Positions 62,454-64,000 of a DNA stretch of 64,000 nt are shown here, piece after piece. The notes beneath the pieces were generated by a model. The model had not been told where the DNA came from. It did no database searches and saw only the letters and a program-made list of their open reading frames with translations. The stretch lies in NCBI RefSeq assembly GCF_008830185.1, contig NZ_WAGX01000004.1:310001-374000 (forward strand), read 5' to 3'. The stretch is from Candidatus Galacturonatibacter soehngenii (GTDB taxonomy: Bacteria > Bacillota > Clostridia > Lachnospirales > Lachnospiraceae). A program made the position numbers and the translations under genes. The stretch's first letter is position 1, and each line of letters starts with the position of its first letter.

Positions 62454-64000
62454 ATGGAAGGACCAAAAGCACCAATGGATCCCCAAAAGAGACGACCGTT
62501 TTTTTATATTATGCGAGAAAAAGAAGTTTTTGGGGCAAAGCAGATAGATGGAAAGGGAGTTTCCTTTATTTATCAAAATGATGGACGACTAATGAATAGT
62601 GCTTTAATTGTTGGCAATATAACGGACAATAAGATTCTTAATTTATTAAAGACCACAGAAGGATTTAGAAAGTTGGTACACAGTATTGGCGTTTCTGTTG
62701 AAAGCGATTGTAGAGAAGACAGCATTGAATTTGTATTCCAGATGTATGGAAAAAAGGATGTGTATGGAGGCGGCTCGCTACTTAAAGTAAAACTAAAAGG
62801 GGATGGAGCTGAGAGTAGAATTAATCTATCTGATATAGAGCGGACAGAGGACGAATTTGAACCAGGACAGATTCGTTTTGTTTTTGAGGTTCCAGAAAAA
62901 ATTGCAAGGGCTAGTGTCCGATTTTACCTAAATGATGGATATAGGGCACCAGAAGTGGCAGAGGAAGCAGAGATTGATTTTACTTCAAAAGATTATCAGG
63001 CAATGATTGAACGTTCCTTAATACAGACAGGAAATGCAGTCCGAACTATGAAAGCAATCAAAAAAGCTCGTGCAGGAGAAGAGGTAACACTTGCTTATAT
63101 AGGAGGCTCTATTACCCAAGGAGCGGGAGCGGTACCAATTAATAAAGAATGCTATGCATTCAAATCCTATCAAGCATTTGCAAGCAAATATGGAACAGGT
63201 GATAATGTGCATTATGTCAAAGCAGGAGTAGGTGGGACGCCATCTGAACTAGGAATGCTTCGTTTCGAACGAGACATATTACGAGATGGAATCCAGCCAG
63301 ACATAGTAATTGTTGAATTTGCTGTCAATGATGAGGGGGATGAGACAAAGGGAAAATGCTATGAGAGTTTGGTAAAGAAAATTTTATTGCTACCCAATAA
63401 TCCAGCAGTCATATTACTTTTTGCAGTATTTGCAAGTGACTGGAACTTACAAGAGCGTCTTTTTCCAGTTGGAAGGCACTATGATCTTCCCATGGTAAGT
63501 GTGTTGAATGCGGTAACTCCACAGTTTCAAATGAAACATGGTGAGGGAAGAGTGTTATCAAAAAATCAGTTTTTCTATGATGTATTCCACCCAAGTAATG
63601 TTGGTCATACCATAATGGCAGACTGTCTGACAAACTTGTTTTGTGTAGTAGAAAAAATGTTCTATGATAACAAAGATGAATTAGCAGTTGATCCAACATT
63701 CTCACTGTTATTACAAAAGGCAGTAATAGGAGATGAGTTTACTAAAGTAAAACTGATAGATAAAAGGATAAATTATGATATTTGTAAAATTACATCAGGT
63801 GATTTTACAGAGACAGATCGTGAATTGCAGTGTGTTGAAATGGATGAAAACCTAGAGGGAACACCTCAATTCCCATATAATTGGATGTATGATGGAACAA
63901 AGGGTGGCAAACAGCGACCTTATCTTGAAGTAGAGATAAAAGCAAAAGCATTTTTTCTCATTTTTAAGGATTCTGGGGCATTGGATGTTGGAAAAGTAGA
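62454..64000 (+). CDS. SGNH-family hydrolase/esterase, partial at window end
   Basis: The first 515 codons of a longer gene, open to the window edge. Residues 1-185 look like a beta-sandwich domain. An SGNH (GDSL-like) domain follows: block I AYIGGSITQGAG with Ser219, block II GVGGTPSELG, block III EFAVNDEGD, and block V DVFHPSNVGHT with Asp376 and His379. After ~410 another beta-rich region begins. These features fit carbohydrate esterases, so an acetyl-xylan or similar esterase is the likely role. No signal peptide is visible, so it would act in the cytosol. GGAGGG at 62444-62449 sets ATG 62454; the ATG at 62442 is part of that site. Confidence 0.85.
   Translation, partial: MEGPKAPMDPQKRRPFFYIMREKEVFGAKQIDGKGVSFIYQNDGRLMNSALIVGNITDNKILNLLKTTEGFRKLVHSIGVSVESDCREDSIEFVFQMYGKKDVYGGGSLLKVKLKGDGAESRINLSDIERTEDEFEPGQIRFVFEVPEKIARASVRFYLNDGYRAPEVAEEAEIDFTSKDYQAMIERSLIQTGNAVRTMKAIKKARAGEEVTLAYIGGSITQGAGAVPINKECYAFKSYQAFASKYGTGDNVHYVKAGVGGTPSELGMLRFERDILRDGIQPDIVIVEFAVNDEGDETKGKCYESLVKKILLLPNNPAVILLFAVFASDWNLQERLFPVGRHYDLPMVSVLNAVTPQFQMKHGEGRVLSKNQFFYDVFHPSNVGHTIMADCLTNLFCVVEKMFYDNKDELAVDPTFSLLLQKAVIGDEFTKVKLIDKRINYDICKITSGDFTETDRELQCVEMDENLEGTPQFPYNWMYDGTKGGKQRPYLEVEIKAKAFFLIFKDSGALDVGKV

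Noticed and set aside
1-64000. CRISPR arrays, tRNA or rRNA genes, insertion sequences, prophage or attachment sites
   Set aside because: I looked for regularly spaced repeats, tRNA-like cloverleaves, transposase or integrase motifs and found none I could support.

Overview
The window is AT-rich DNA from a spore-forming, anaerobic-type Firmicute, most likely a Lachnospiraceae / Clostridium cluster XIVa species resembling Lachnoclostridium (Clostridium) phytofermentans. That assignment is inference. It rests on the low-GC code usage, strong AGGAGG ribosome sites, the Prp/L27 pair with an FFA-type L27 leader, the CGAAC-type LexA box, sporulation genes (dpaAB, yqfC, yqfD, a SpoVB-like flippase, a BofC-domain protein) and the plant-polysaccharide uptake locus at the right end.

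Layout. 0-2.6 kb: a pseudouridine synthase, a CmpB-like membrane protein with an 11-residue repeat tail, and recU. 2.5-7.9 kb: a histidine operon (hisZ-G-D-B and a HisF-like/HisI/HisE fusion) between a perfect consensus promoter and a 22-bp terminator stem. 7.9-10 kb: a small membrane protein and a diguanylate cyclase. 10-15.7 kb: the radical-SAM pair (TIGR03960/TIGR03936 type), RNase G, a PHP phosphoesterase, then the L21 leader, rplU, prp and rpmA. 15.9-19.4 kb: obg, yhbY, nadD, yqeK, rsfS and a small membrane protein. 19.5-22.4 kb: lexA on the minus strand with its own SOS box, an acetyltransferase and pyrimidine-nucleoside phosphorylase. 22.6-29.2 kb: yqfC-yqfD-phoH-HD membrane protein-ybeY, a SpoVB-like flippase and a BofC-domain protein. 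29.4-34.8 kb: two flavoproteins, a short glutamate 5-kinase, a patatin, a DUF896 protein and 5-formyl-THF cyclo-ligase. 34.8-42.7 kb: ldh behind a possible attenuator, a DUF6774-like protein, a membrane protein with a charge-segregated tail, miaB, a DUF4430 lipoprotein, a cold-shock gene with a structured leader, dpaA-dpaB and a zinc-ribbon protein.

42.8-64 kb is a carbohydrate-utilisation locus. It encodes a GH36 alpha-galactosidase interrupted by one in-frame TGA, a GH115 alpha-glucuronidase-type enzyme, an AraC regulator on the minus strand, and a ten-gene plus-strand cluster: a membrane-anchored 970-residue binding protein with duplicated carbohydrate-binding-like domains, two permeases, an NHL-propeller membrane protein, a Yip1-family membrane protein, a membrane-anchored DUF5696 protein, two more permeases, a second (lipoprotein) binding protein, and an SGNH hydrolase cut by the window end. 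No ATPase is present, so a shared MsmX-type ATPase elsewhere is expected. The two glycosidases and the visible part of the esterase lack signal peptides, so the model is import of decorated oligosaccharides and cytosolic side-chain removal. Alpha-galactosidase plus alpha-glucuronidase would fit galactosylated glucuronoxylan, but this is a hypothesis.

The best candidates for undescribed biology are the double-importer cassette with the NHL, Yip1 and DUF5696 proteins, and the apparently dead HisF-like domain fused to HisIE. Also notable are the PgpH-like protein with a broken HD motif, the ldh leader with mutually exclusive hairpins, and the in-frame stop in the GH36 gene.
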